Counted from the first letter of the stretch, positions 24,394-37,150 are shown. The stretch is 64,000 nt of DNA from Pomphorhynchus laevis (GCA_012934845.2 WNNJ02001496.1:1-64000), one strand, 5' to 3'. Translations and numbers: made by a program. Notes: a model not told the origin generated them from the sequence alone.

Positions 24394-24459
24394 AAAGTTG
24401 TACGGAACTATCTTTGAATTTAACTCTTCACTTGTCTTTAATGGCAACGTTAGACAAAT
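24394..24459 (+). CDS. E12: 66-nt B-type mini-exon, identical to E9
   Basis: The same 66 bases, acceptor and donor as E9, 4,400 bp downstream. Closes the second copy of the three-exon block. Peptide begins KLYGTIFEFN and ends VFNGNVRQ. Identity could reflect recent duplication or gene conversion. Confidence 0.87.
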
Positions 24460-24621
24460 GTAAGTAACGCTGAATTTTAAATCGATTATTCTTAAACCGA
24501 TTGTTGCTAATCAATGATGTTATAAACAATAGTTAAATGATATTAATCAATGCATTTTGTTACCTCTCTAAATGTTTTAATTTTTATGAATTCTCTTTAA
24601 TGTTTTTTATATTTTGCAATC

Positions 24622-25660
24622 TTTTGGAATCTATCATTGCAGTCCACGTTGTGCATGTAGACTGCTATACAAAGGAAATACGTATCAAATATTAAAAACT
24701 AAGAATACACAAAACACATATATTGAATAAGATGAATCAACATTGAATCGAAAATTATTAGCAATAGAAGATTTTCGGACTAAAACGCTTAATTTAATGT
24801 ACCCATTAAGCTCGAATGACGTAGTGGAAGGTTGATTAAGTCATTAGAAATCATGTCTGATAAAAGTAATAAAAAGAATTAAATCAAAAATATTAAAAAA
24901 ATATATATAAATAAAAAATTAGTAATTTTAAACAACTTTTAAGATATAATAAACTACAAGATCTTTCTTTGTAAATATAAGAAGTTGTCTATATATATCA
25001 TTTGTTTAATAACCTAAAGAATTATTAACGATTATGATAGGTTAAGTTGTGTGAACGGTCCCTTTCTTTTTCGAAAGTGCAAATAATCAACTTACTTCAC
25101 AATCCGCAATATTTACTTTAAATCCCATAATCACACTTTTATTACATCGCCTTTGCATATAATTGCTATTATATCAGTACTAGCGTGTTCCACAACTCTT
25201 CGACTACATTGAATTCCTAACTAAAATGTAGAATAAGTAAAATATATACTTCCTTCGAACTATTATCATTCTTGTCCGAATTCAATGTCATTAATATCAC
25301 CGAATCGCTAGCATGTGACCTAATAACAATATCTGGATTTCACGTTATCGAAAACAAGCAACCGTTTTAGGAAGGGGTCGCCCAAAATAAGGCTAGTTAA
25401 TCGACATGTTCACTTATCAAACTCGATAATGTTCAGGTATGTATATAAACGAACAATTAGAAATATTAAAACAACTTGTAAGAGATAATAAGCTAAAAGA
25501 TTTTTATGGAAATATATAAAGGTTTTCTAAAGATGATAGTTGTTCGATAAATCAAAGATTTATTAACGATTATGATACATTAACGTTGTGTAATAGACAA
25601 TTATTGTAATATAAAATACCGTAATCTTACAATAAATGTTAATAAGAAAAATAATTATAT
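24622..25660 (+). other. Intron segment without recognised feature
   Basis: No ORF, splice pair of the mini-exon kind or clear repeat found. A weak local repeat (TTAAAACAACTT...AGATAATAA and following) occurs near 24930 and 25468. Confidence 0.4.
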
Positions 25661-26345
25661 TCACTAACCATAGTGCTTCTTTCTCCGCTCTAATCACTCA
25701 ACACAAAGGAGTCCTGCAAGGTGACTCACTCAGTCCGTTTCTTTTATCACATTCTGTTGCGGATTAACCAAATAACTTCAAAGACGAAACCACACCACTC
25801 CAAAATCATTCTTTTCGCAATGACTTGATGATACTTTCCGACAATATTCAAATTGCACAAACCATACTTGACCGACTCAAATTATACTCTATCAAAAACG
25901 GCTTTACTGTCAATATTATAAACCCAATGTTATTAAATTTCGCCGTGGAGAACGCCTTGCTAATTCCGATAAACTTTCGCTAGACTGTCGACACAATCGA
26001 ATACTTCAAATCTTAAATATATCTAGGCACACATCTAACTCCACATTGCAATTTTGTATCCACTTTTAATAAAAATCATTAAGGTATTATCTGCCACATA
26101 CAATTATCGAAAACTTCCAAGTATATCTTTACACATTATCTTTCGATTCTATAATGTTATGCAAGAGCCCGTGATAAGTTACGCCATACCTGTAATATGG
26201 TTAGACCTTTCATGTAACAACTTTAAGCAATTTGATGCATGTAAGTGCGATTCATCAAAAAGAATCTTGGCCTACAATCCAAAATCAATTCTACGCATAT
26301 TTCATCAATCAAATCGATTAAACCAGTAGACTATCGACAGTATGT
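25660..26345 (+). pseudogene. LINE-C: sense scrap related to LINE-A
   Basis: Plus-strand readings in shifting frames: GVLQGDSLSPF (RT motif B, near 25710), DLMILSDNIQIAQTILDRL (after the YADD box, near 25822), and 26054-26329 with VISYAIPVIWLDLSCNNFKQ, which parallels LINE-A's ILIYGLTVIWSDLSSSNFAQ. The catalytic box itself is damaged. An old fragment in the E12-E13 intron. Confidence 0.7.
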
Positions 26346-26839
26346 CAGTAGATTATCGACAACACTTTAATCTTCCTAGAACATACACAATAGCCTGATT
26401 ACATTAAACATGATTAAAATTTCTGATCATAAGAATTCTGAATTACACAATTTAAATTTAGATGTTTACATTTTTAAAACTGAAGTATTAGATAATATAT
26501 AATATTATTTAATATTATAATATTAAAATATTAATATTATATTATTTAATATTATAATATTGAAAAATATTAATATTATATTATTTAATATTATATTAAA
26601 TAATATTATAATTATTAAATCGTTTAACACGCTCTTATAACGACCGAAATTTTTCCTTATAGCAGTTTTATTTAAAACACTCGTTCTATAAAATTAAATA
26701 CATTTAATGTGATGAAATATTTTACTTTTAAAATATTAATAATTACATTAATTTTAATAATCAAAACGCTATTGATAGTGTGTTTATTGATAAATCAAGT
26801 TACTTTATTATTTGAGTGAAAAGTAATTTTTCCAGATAT

Positions 26840-27290
26840 TCTCAATTTAGAAATTCTCATTTATGGGTTGATGATTTGAATTCACAAATTCTCTTATAAT
26901 AATACAAAAATGGAAATTTAAATTTTAAAATAGTCTAATTAAAGTCAAGCTTTTTAAATTATTTTTGTAAATTATTGAAGGCAAATTTCCAGATATTATC
27001 AATTTAGAAACTTTCACACTTGAAAATTATATTACGATTGATAATCAATCTACATAAGGGAAAATTTAATATTTGCATGTAAATGAGCACGTTTCCATCG
27101 ACCAACGCGTGGTGAAACTTAACGAAATATGTACTTGAGACGATATTACTTGAAAATTGTAAAGGAAAATATAATATATGTACGTAAATGAACACTTTTA
27201 GGTATTAAATCTGGAAATATCTACAGAATTCTGACGTTTCTTCTGAAGAGCATTTTTCATAAAATAAAATGGATTAATAATCTATCGATT
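26840..27290 (+). repeat. Conserved intron block, copy 1
   Basis: Runs from ATTTGAATTCACAAATTCTC through ATTTCCAGATATT, ACTTGAAAATT and GATTGATAATC to the CAGAATTCTGAC region. Related copies lie at about 42215-42400, 45405-45740, 50135-50510 and 56445-56800, with short pieces at 40790-40870, 55265-55385 and 57000-57080. Five of the copies (this one, 42.2, 45.4, 50.1 and 56.4 kb) lie within about 0.2-0.5 kb upstream of an A exon. No coding frame is kept, so it is hitch-hiking intron sequence or a regulatory element. Confidence 0.75.
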
Positions 27291-27473
27291 AATTTATAAA
27301 ATAATATTATTTGAATTTTATTATATAATGACAGTTTATTTTCAGTGTTTTGAAATTGTAATTTTATAATAATAGATTCAGTCAATTATGCTAATGCGTA
27401 TTTTATTTAATTCAACGAAAATTCATTTACTTATCCTTCTTAATTTATAAACAAAATAAATTTATCTGTTTAG

Positions 27474-27539
27474 AGAATTTCAAAGAACTAAGATTAACTC
27501 AAACTCGGTATTGGATATTTTTGCTGTTGTGGCTCGGTT
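27474..27539 (+). CDS. E13: 66-nt A-type mini-exon
   Basis: Acceptor ATCTGTTTAG, donor GTAAGT. The peptide begins EFQRTKINSN and ends DIFAVVAR; the GNV motif is replaced by AVV. It ends TT (split Leu). Pairs with E14 458 bp later. The conserved intron block (26840-27290) lies just upstream, as before E21. Confidence 0.85.
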
Positions 27540-27996
27540 GTAAGTACCTTTGAATTTAAGATATATATCTCGTGTTTGTATAAATCGATTTTATTGAATT
27601 TTAAAAAATTTAATTTGTTATTAGTAATTGTTTGTTATCACAAAGGCACAATTCACAGATTGAATTGACACATTCTTGCTTTCACAAACACAATTTTGTT
27701 ACGAAATAGTTACTACATACAATATTATAAGTTTGCATTTAATATGATAATATTTTTGCACAATTTAATAATACTGTTTTTTATTGTTGTAAAAATGAGT
27801 TCTTCAGAAGAATACAATTTCTTAAAATACTATTGTATTCTTTTGTTATTAAATAAAATATTTTAATGTATCTTATTATTAATTAAAATAGCTGAATGAC
27901 AAATGTTGAAATAAAAAATATATAAAATTATTGTTACTTAAAATAATGGATTTTTCAAATAATGTTTTCTTGTATAAAGCTTTTAATTTTTTTTAG

Positions 27997-28062
27997 ATAT
28001 TTTAAAGATACAAAATTTGTGTCAAACTCTTCATTGTCTATCAACGGGAATGTTCCAAATAT
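27997..28062 (+). CDS. E14: 66-nt B-type mini-exon
   Basis: Acceptor TTTTTTTTAG, the best pyrimidine tract of the array, donor GTAAGT. The peptide begins YFKDTKFVSN and ends SINGNVPN, with an NSS sequon. It ends AT (split Ile). B partner of E13. Confidence 0.87.
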
Positions 28063-28730
28063 GTAAGTTGTAACACGCATAAATTATCAATTCCTGCTCC
28101 TAAAATGTTTTATTATTTACTTCGAAAACATTTCTTTTTAGTAATCAGTTAGTTGTTTTAGTAAATGCGAGCAAGTTTTTTATTGAATATAATAGCATTT
28201 TTATGGTACTATAATCGAAATATGTAATATATAAAAACAATTTTATTTATTAACTTTAATTATTTTACTTTAAGTTTATTTATGCATTATATATATGCAT
28301 TTTAAATAATATTAAATATTAAATTTAATATTAAATAATATTAAATTTCATATTAAAATTTTGTTGGATTTCTGCTGCTAATATTAAATTATAATTTCGC
28401 GTACACCGAGTTTTTTCATACAAAGAAAATTTAGGAATTTTATTTACTTAAGTTAAAACGTTATATTTCACTTATTTCTCAATATGTTATTATATGCCTT
28501 CGCAATTGATTAATTTCCAATCGTTTGTGATCAAAATGACAGATTTTTTTGTGATGGAACATCATCAATTTTTATATAAATGATTTTCTGAAATCATTTA
28601 TAATGAAATCATTTGCATGTAATGATTGATAACATTTTCCTTTTAAAATTTGATGTTTTCTTTTCGATTAAATACTTGCATGATGTTTTCAAAGCTTAAT
28701 AAATTGTCATATTACATTAAGATTATATAT
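28063..28730 (+). other. Intron downstream of E14
   Basis: Shares with the introns after E16, E22 and E24 a stretch beginning near the TTCA(G)TAATCA motif and ending with an ACAAAGAAAATTTA segment. No ORF supported. Confidence 0.45.
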
Positions 28731-28886
28731 ATATATAATCATAAGAGTTTCGTTTGAATCGGTATTGCTCGAGATTGCGAATAGCAATTCTTTCCGTATA
28801 TTTAAGTGAGTGTTCGAATCGAGCATATTCTTCAGTCTGCAAACTCTCGTCACTCCTAGACGGTCATGTGATAGCCGGCAGCCATC

Positions 28887-29273
28887 GTCAGTAAGATGAA
28901 CTATAACACGCCGTTTCGGCTGCCTCTGTGACATTGTGAAAATGCATTTCCGACATCTAGCTTAAATTGTTGGTGGCGTTAGCTCTTAAGTCCAACAATT
29001 TGCAATGCAGACCATCATAAACAACCAGAGGATCAAACTTTCGGATGCTTGACTGTAAGAAACCGAGATTGAGTGGATCAATTCTTTCTATATAATCATA
29101 AGAGTTTCGTTTGAATCGGTATTGCAGACCATCATAGTAATATGATGGTCTGCATTGCAAATTGTTGGACTTAAGAGCTAACGCCACCAACAATTTAAGC
29201 TAGATGTCGGAAATGCATTTTCACAATGTCACAGAGGCAGCCGAAACGGCGTGTGATAGTTCATCTTACTGAC
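28887..29273. repeat. Long inverted repeat, 133-bp arms
   Basis: 28887-29019 is the reverse complement, nearly perfectly, of 29141-29273; the spacer is 29020-29140. Within the spacer the text ATCATAAGAGTTTCGTTTGA (29093) repeats 28739. The same short peptide start, MSQRQPKRRVIVHLTD, can be read outward from both arms on opposite strands, which only reflects the inversion. Confidence 0.85.
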
Positions 29274-29298
29274 GAGAGTTTGCAGATATATATGCTCG

Positions 29299-29301
<3 letters not shown>

Positions 29302-29382
<81 letters not shown>
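29302..29382. repeat. (TA)n microsatellite, about 40 units
   Basis: Uninterrupted TA dinucleotides next to the 28887-29273 inverted repeat. The plus-strand ORF across it is only an (IY)n run. Confidence 0.95.
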
Positions 29383-29386
<4 letters not shown>

Positions 29387-29539
29387 ACGGCATATTCTAA
29401 TCGGTGTGACTCAGGATTGATAAAATCAATTCTTTCCATATATAAATGTAGATATTAAATATATCTACATTACCATATAAATTATACATTTCCATATAAA
29501 TTATACATTTCCATATATAAATGTAGATTTGGCTCAGTT

Positions 29540-29540
<1 letters not shown>

Positions 29541-29610
<70 letters not shown>
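29541..29610. repeat. (TA)n microsatellite
   Basis: Second long TA run, 160 bp beyond the first. Confidence 0.95.
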
Positions 29611-29611
<1 letters not shown>

Positions 29612-30649
29612 TGATCGGTTTTTGCTTTACTAAATCAAATGAAATTTTTCTTAATATTACTTGACAAAATTGTCGTATTTTGAAAGTGCTTTATTGATAA
29701 CTGTAAGATGTAAACCATAGAGAAGAAATATAAGTGGTATGTATAATATTCGTTCAACAAAATAATAAAATATTGTTTAATATAACGGCTAGTTGCGAAT
29801 TCAAAAATGATTTTGATCAATCTATTCTACACCTCACTTCAATTAGTTTTTTGAAACTTTGAGTAGTTCTATTATTTGACTGATGAATCAGTGTTTGAAA
29901 CATTCTATAGGGTTACCTTTGTTATATTAAAATGATGCTAGATGTTGAAATGCTGACTGAGCGCCTTCTTGCAAATACAATGTTTAGAAATCTATCCTTC
30001 GCATTGTAAATCAGAAATCCTAGAAAGTCTTGAGCATTTATATCGAAACGTAATGATTTTAATTATTGATTGCTTTGGTCTTTCAACTAAGTTGTAAAGA
30101 CTTGGTTCTACCGTCATACTGTTTTTCTCACATCTTTATTCCATCAAAATTTTGCTTGGACGTTGTATCGTTAAACTTAGCAAAATCAGCCACTTCTCGA
30201 AGCTTTCATTATTGCAGTTCTCAAGTGAAGCCAACCGTTTTTTGCTGTTCTTTAATGGATATTATGCTTTTTTCAAAGAATCTGATTGTTTGTAGAATAC
30301 GACCATTTCCCATTGTTTTCACTGACTAAGATGGATTTTGAGACCTAAACAGTGAAATGTCTAAGCAGCACTAGGCACCTTTATTGTACCAAAATAATTT
30401 GTTGTTGAAACCAATGTATCAGAGACATAACTAGATGCATTGCTTATGCAAGATTACTATTCGATTGCGTTTTTATACAGATCGCTTACGTACTCCCACC
30501 AGCGTACATCATTCATCAAAAGAGAAATTTACGGCTGACAAGTCGTTTCGTCATTATTTACGTTTTATCTTAACTGTAAAATTTAGGCTAAAAACTGATC
30601 AAAGTTCAATTACGTGACTTTAAAGGTTGCTTATTAAATGGAATTTAAA

Positions 30650-32569
30650 TCAAAAATATTGTATGGTGGCGTCTCAAATTGGATCCGTTAAGCTATTTAA
30701 ACTTGAGAATATAAATAAATTTCAGAAAGCTTAGTTTGTGCTCTAGGAATGCGTTCTCTGTATAAAAAGTCTAATCCCGAGATTACCCAGCTGTACAAAG
30801 GCGCACCTGTACACTCCCTTTTAATGACATACGCTGAGCTCGTTTCATTACCCATCTAGCTCTCTTTAGGACACTCTTGAATCTATTCGAGTCTGATCCG
30901 AACAAACATTTAACCATAGTGGTAAACCCCAGGTATCTTACTTGATGTGTAAAGATTGAGAGTGTAATTTGATTGAATGTGTAAAGATTCGAATGTGTAA
31001 AGATTGAATGTGTAAAGATTCGATTATAATTGGGAGATTGTGTGAGAATGATTTGGGAGATTGTTCAAAATGAAGAAGAGAAAAGATATCGCTAGTACTT
31101 TTAGTTTTTTCTTGGTTACACGGTTCCATGAAAAAGAACACCAACGATTTTGATGAATTGTGAATAAGATTGGAAGAGATTAACTGGTCTTTTAATCTTA
31201 AAAGCGGATGATGTATGAGACTACATCTTTGCATCTGCGTCAGAAAATAGGTCTGTGGTATCATAAGCGTATACTACTAGATATTGATCACGAATAAAAG
31301 GTTTCAATAGAACAATGGAGGCAGCAAGAAATAAAATAGGAGAAAGTAGGGATCTTTTGGGGCACATCTGTAATATGGTAGAACTGACGTTTATCAGGGT
31401 CATATTTGTAAAAGATTAGCTTCGTGTACAGCAATATATCCACCCAGTTAACAATTGTCGCAGGAACCCGAGAAACCTCAGAGAAGAGATAACAAATGGA
31501 ATAAAGATGCGATTGAATGCAGCAGAAATATATGGAAAGACAGCAACATCAAGCTGATTACTATTTTCCTGACAAAATTGATGTACTGCACCGATCTCTT
31601 AATGGACTAGGCGACATTTATCAAATTTATAAAAATCTGACGGGATTAACTTTCGCTTACTTTGATAGTCGCGGATTCTACACATCAGCACTTTCTTGTA
31701 GATGAAGATGAGGGAGTTTTGAGTTGAAATGGTCCGCAGATCTCTAGGACAAGAGACACATTTTCTTTATTAAAAAATTCTACGGCTAAAATTAATGCCT
31801 GCCACATCGGATGAAGAGAGAAGATATCGCTAGTACTTTTGGCTTTTGCTTGGTTATACGGTTCCATGAAAAAAGGACAAGGAATTAAGGATATATGTAA
31901 CAGCCAAGTCCCTACTCCTGAAGTCCTCCAATGTGAGAATGATTTGGGAGATTGTGTGGCTTCATAATTATGATGAAATAGTGACTTTTCAAAACTATAT
32001 CAAGACCTATGCTACAATCCAACCCGATGCTCTCTTATTCCTGCAGACAAACGTCTTGAATATCTTCCAAAAAGTAGACTGGGAAGAATTAAAGCGAGCA
32101 ATGCTTGTCCTATCCCTACTCAGCTGGTGTCTATACCTAGAACTCCTGTATTCTTTTGAAATTGGCTGTCTGAGGGAAACAGAGATTGAACAGATGTATC
32201 TTTATAGCTTTTGACGGAGTGTGATTGAATATATGACATTTTCTATGTAGTCGAAAGAATCGCCGTAGCTTGCGAAGAGGGGTAGGAATTAAATTGAGTC
32301 AGACTCGCATTTCCTACAACAGGGAAAAATTGAGCGCAACCGCTCAATACAGATGGGTCTTAACAACCAATTCTTCTGTAGCAGTTTTAAGTCAAGGGGA
32401 GAATTTGTTGTGCCATATAAGGAGGGACGATGGTTTGTGAACATGATATATGGTCCAGGCTCTGTGGAGTTCTTCACTTATCGAAATACCAGTTCCACCG
32501 TTGAAGTCACCAAGTACCATGTCTTCGTTAGCGATAACATTCAGGAAGAACGATAAATGGATCAGCACA

Positions 32570-32607
<38 letters not shown>

Positions 32608-33700
32608 CTATGCTGATCCATTTATCGTTCTTCCTGAATGTTATCGCTAAAGAAGACATGGCTGGATAAGAATAGTTCAGTAAGAGGGATGATCTTAAGT
32701 GGCTCTTAACCAAAGTTTGTAGACCTTGAATTGAAGAGGAGTGAGGTTAGGTTATTTACGGAGTAAAGTAGGTGGTTATGTTCTTAGATATAAATCGAGT
32801 TATGTCCTGGGGTGACCGGATAGATCTAGTTTTCTAGAAGACTATGACTTCTGCATCGCGACCAGTTAAGATACTAAGGACAAAAGCACATCACGAATTT
32901 CACTTAACATTTTTCTGTTCAGAGAAAAATGCTCAAGCCTACTTACCATTGCATTAGTGTTACCTGGTTGAGCAAGCAGCTTCCTAGCTGGGACCAGAGA
33001 TAAGAATCGTATCTTTTTCATATCCAGTCCTCACAGAGAGACCACTTTCCTCACCCTTGCTGGTAGGTGAGTTACAATCACTTCCAATGTCTTCGGCCTC
33101 GTTATTAATTTTTCATTTATTTCCTTTTTAACTGATACAGGGATGACCCGAAGCCGTCTCTTTGTTGGAGATGGGTCCTGAGATTACAGGATATGGAGGA
33201 GGCGAGACTATGACCACTACAAAACTCTTAATCATTACCTCCAACTGCATCAAATTTTCTTTATTTCATGTTTATTATTATCAAAATTTTACCTCCGAGA
33301 GATAGGAATTCTTCACGGCGTCACATGATCTGATCTAACAGCGTGTCTGATCTAATATTCCTTAAATATTGAGAACTTGCTGGATTACGGGGGATTGTCC
33401 CTCCCGCAATTGCATCATGAAGCAGTACTAATGAATTTTTCTAAATCATGGTCATTGATCCCACAAACCCCGAATATGTGGGGATGCTTGCAATTCAAAT
33501 CCCCTGCCTCCATCTGCGGCAGTTGTTGCAGTGGGGATATGTCAAATCGTCCGTTGATAAGTGTTTGAAAATCAAACTGCAACCCATAAATGAGTTGTAG
33601 GTCAACAAGGTGAGGCGTTTTGCGTTGTGTGCTGATGTAGTGGCAAATTATCACGGGAGAGGAAGTATCCTCCTCTCCCCGTGATAAATTCTAATGTTTG
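30650..33700 (-). mobile_element. LINE-D: antisense, same family as LINE-E, heavily decayed
   Basis: Nucleotide similarity to LINE-E is direct, for example CTAATCCCGAGATTACCCAG (30770) against CTAATCCCGAGATAGCCCAG (58290). On the minus strand 31403-31221 reads LLSPILFLAASIVLLKPF and QYLVVYAYDTTD where LINE-E has SPILYLAAFINLFK and RLVVYADET, and near 32540 MVLGDFNGGTG matches LINE-E's endonuclease motif MVLGDFNDRTG. Internal deletions, duplications and a TA-centred palindrome (32526-32660) disrupt it. End positions are approximate. Confidence 0.75.
32526..32660. repeat. TA-centred palindrome inside LINE-D
   Basis: Left arm TTAGCGATAACATTCAGG... to CAGCACAGCC (32528-32573), a run of about 17-18 AT units, then the reverse complement GGCTATGCTGATCC... 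to GTTATCGCTAA (32606-32650). Same design as the 28.9-29.6 kb structure: inverted copy next to a TA run. Confidence 0.85.
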
Positions 33701-34410
33701 AAAAATCGAAAGTCTAATCTAGTAGAGTTATTTCATCTGCACGCAGATTGAGAAGATGTTATTATTTGGATTGTCACCCCGATAGACTTTTAATTCGCTG
33801 TACCGTAGTTCGATAAGTTAATTGAAAAATATTTAATATATCTGCAATATCTGGATAGACAAAGGTAATCGGTATGAACCTGTGTAACAATATTTAATCT
33901 TAAATTTGAGAAAAGATTAAAATATAATAAAAAATAGTTATACGAGTATTACATTAAGTTTTAACTTTAAAATGGTATTAGTTATTACCCTACATCTTTG
34001 TTTAGTATGGGGCACGAAGTTTTTATGTACATTAAGCAATTTACATAACTATGATATCACTTTAGTTAAGAGCCGCTTAAAATCATCCCTCTTACTGAAC
34101 AATTCATATAAATTGTTCAATTCATTGAACAATGCATGTGAACAATTCATATGACCAGGATGGCCAGAGAGCTTTTAAATTCAGTAATTATAACATTTGA
34201 GGTTAAATCATGAATTACACTTAGTCTAACCTGTATGTCAAATCTGCATTCAATCGGGCCGAATGTGCTTTCGTGCTTGCTTTAATTCTTAGTATATAAA
34301 CAGTTTAATTTAGTTTTACAAAATTATAATTTTATAATAATATCAATGTTTTCTGCTTATGAAAATTGTAATTGTTTAATTTATAAACGAATGCTAATTT
34401 ATCTGTTTAG

Positions 34411-34476
34411 AGAATTTTACAATACTGGCATATTGCATAAGTCTTTATTGAACATTTATGGTACTGTTTCTAATTT
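34411..34476 (+). CDS. E15: 66-nt A-type mini-exon
   Basis: Acceptor ATCTGTTTAG, donor GTAAGT. The peptide begins EFYNTGILHK and ends NIYGTVSN. No sequon. It ends TT. Separated from E14 by palindromes and an antisense LINE; pairs with E16 285 bp later. Confidence 0.87.
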
Positions 34477-34761
34477 GTAAGTATCCGTTAATTTAAGATA
34501 TTTATCGTATTTATCTGTTTTATTCGATTTTAGAGAATTATAATGTTATAGAACATAAATTTAATAGTTTTTATTTTATATAAACATATTTTTATACAGT
34601 TTTATAAAATATTTTATTATGTTGAATTGACCACATCCGAATAAGAATAAAGCTTCTTAAAAATTTCGTATTCTTTCGTTTATGCGAATGTCTATTGACA
34701 AATCATCAAATATCTTGTCTTTCAATAATATTTTTATAACGATGGTAATTGTTGTGTTTAG

Positions 34762-34827
34762 AAAATTCTCTTCGACATCATTTAAATCAAACTTATCATT
34801 AAACATTTGTGATAACGTCCAAAATAT
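34762..34827 (+). CDS. E16: 66-nt B-type mini-exon
   Basis: Acceptor TGTGTTTAG, donor GTAAGT. The peptide begins KFSSTSFKSN and ends NICDNVQN, with an NLS sequon and one Cys. It is closest to E22 and E24, the B exons of the later A-B pairs, supporting amplification as a two-exon unit. Confidence 0.87.
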
Positions 34828-35221
34828 GTAAGTCCAACACATTTGAATTATAAATTTTGCCATATAAATCTTTGTTTATAAAATATTTAATTTGTATGCT
34901 GTGAAAACTTTTTTATTTCAGTAATCATTTGTTTGTTTTATTAAACGCGAACAAGTTTATTTTGAATTTAAAAGTATATTTTTGATTTTAAATTAAATTT
35001 ACGTTAGACAAAAATATAATTTGGTTTGCTAACTTTAAGTTTATTTTAAAATTATTTACATGCATAAAGCAATTTTATAAATTTTAATTTCATTCGATTT
35101 CTATTTCCAATATCCGTAGCGGATTTAGTGTATATCGCGTTTGTTTTATACACACAGTAAATGTATAAATTATGTTACTGTAAGATATATAATTATTACT
35201 GTAAGATGTAAACAATATCAA

Positions 35222-35223
<2 letters not shown>

Positions 35224-35272
<49 letters not shown>
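35224..35272. repeat. (TA)n microsatellite
   Basis: Immediately precedes the duplicated block that starts near 35273. Confidence 0.95.
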
Positions 35273-35273
<1 letters not shown>

Positions 35274-35871
35274 TATGAGATCATGAAGATCGATTGAAAT
35301 CGGGACTGGTGATCCTTTGATGGATGCTTTTTTAATGTATTGAATACTTGCTAGATCACACGAGGTGACTTTCGCATTTAAACCAGCTACAGAATCCTTC
35401 CTTCATGATATCCAATTCCATACACCCTGACTACTAGCGGCCACATTGCCACAACCGTTTTCGTTTCGCCCGCTCTTTGCCACATGTTGGTAGCCCCGGG
35501 CTCATCAGAAGGCTGACTACCAACTCTTCGTCTTTTGAAACTTGACTTATCCGAGATTCGAGCTGTCGCTCTCCGTACTTGGCTTGAGCTCTTGACTGCT
35601 AGGCTACGAATCCAGGATAGCCAGATTTCACACAGTATATGAAACCTTCCATCATGATCTCCAGAAACTGCATTGTCCGAGATGCTCTCTGGCATGCTTG
35701 TTATATATGTATCGTATGAGATCATGAAGATCGATTGAAATCGGGACTGGTGATCTTTTGATGGATGCTTTTTTTATGTATTGAATACTTGCTAGGTCAC
35801 ACGAGGTGACTTTGGCATTTAAACCAGCTACAGAATCCTTCCTTCATGATATCCAATTCCATACACCCTAT
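35273..35871. repeat. Direct repeats of about 160 bp flanking a unique block
   Basis: 35273-35430 (CGTATGAGATCATGAAGATC... to CCATACACCC) recurs at about 35711-35869 with a few changes, a period of about 439 bp. The 280 bp between them is notably richer in G+C. Confidence 0.85.
35440..35660 (-). mobile_element. SINE candidate with tRNA-like promoter boxes
   Basis: On the minus strand the text TAGCCTAGCAGTCAAGAG resembles an A box and AGCTCGAATCTCG (plus-strand 35550-35565 region) resembles a B box (GGTTCGAATCC), with tRNA-like spacing. The local G+C is high. The 112-codon minus-strand ORF through it (35725-35387) matches nothing I know. Only one copy is in the window, so family status is unproven. 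Confidence 0.35.
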
Positions 35872-37093
35872 ATATTCATTAATGAAAATCACCAGCTGGT
35901 TTTTCTAACACAAAACTTATATATATATATATATCAACAAAATATAAAATATTGTTTTATACATCGGCCATGAAGCCAAAACGATTTGGATCCATTTCAG
36001 AATTGTTTATTTTGCTCATTTCGATTAGGTTGTTGTAAACTTTATGTTATTATATTATTTGACTAATGGATCAGATTTTGCAACATTCTATTGAGCCGCC
36101 TTTTTGTATATTAACATGACGATTGAAGTTGACATACATGTGAAAGTTCAATTACATTTATAAAATTTTGTAGTTAACCCTTAGCATTCAAAACCTAAAA
36201 TCCTCGAAAGACTTGACAATTTATATGGACATTTATGATTCTACCCATTGAATTGTTTGCTCGTTTGTTGGATCGATTACTGTTAGCAATCTCGCATATT
36301 TTCTAAGCTGTTATTTGTTTGTCGTTGTCAGTTATATCAAACCGGTTTTGCTGTTCTTTAACAGATACGACACTTTTTTAATAGTGTCGTATCTTTTACC
36401 TTAATAGTGTCGTAACATTTATGATTACATGTCACTGTATATGTTTGAATTCAAGAGTAAAATGTCCAAACCAGCGCTAGTCGCCTTTGATGCACGAAAA
36501 TAATTACCTTGTTAACTTATGCATCGAAAACTCATTTTTAGTACTTAGTTTTTCTATTGATATCGTTGCGAAAAAGAATTAACGCTAGTCGAATTAGCAA
36601 TGCTATTATTGTAACTTTATAATATATCCTCATACAAATTGACGAGTGCAATTACATTCCTGCTTGCGATTTAATCATATCTCAAGATACAAATCATGGC
36701 TCCTCATTTTTGTAGCATTCTTCCTAATTTATATTTTAATAATAGATTTTTGTGTAAATAAAGCTAAAATTAATTAGCATGCGTGTTATAGGTCTCATAA
36801 TTTAAGGATTAATAATAAATCTGTTTTCAAAGCAATCCTTACAAAATATTTATTAATTCGATTTGTCGATTCAAGTTATTATTGGCATTTAATAACATTA
36901 TTATTCTAATATTAATAAAATTGGTTTCATATAAATAATTCATATCAGATAACCTAGTCTACGTACTTTATAAATAAAAATAAAGATAAATAATTAATAA
37001 TTTCAACATAATAAAATTTATATTTATAACAAGTCAAAATTTAAAATTAGGTTTCGAATACAAGTCAATTTTTATGAATTCGCTTATAAATAA

Positions 37094-37150
37094 CAAACGA
37101 TGTATCAGAATAAGGATTAGAGGTCAACATGAGGAAGAGCTATGCTATTA
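37094..37150 (-). mobile_element. PLE end fragment, minus orientation
   Basis: GTATCAGAATAAGGATTAGAGGTCA is the reverse complement of the element end at 39768-39795 and 48825-48855 (a few changes). It is preceded by TTATGAATTCGCTTATAAATAAC, which resembles the flank of the 48.86-kb end. Only about 50 bp are recognisable. Confidence 0.55.

Larger units (their letters stand above)
22440..24621 (+). repeat. Segmental duplication, copy 2 (with E11, E12)
   Basis: Partner of 17680-20221. It carries about 70 extra bases near 22845-22915 and a different segment between 24006 and 24237. The minus-strand ORF at 23630-23812 is a translation of shared intron sequence and not claimed. Confidence 0.85.

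Noticed and set aside
29226-29420. ORF with an (IY)n run
   Set aside because: Translation of a (TA)n microsatellite.
35090-35284. Second ORF with an (IY)n run
   Set aside because: Also microsatellite.
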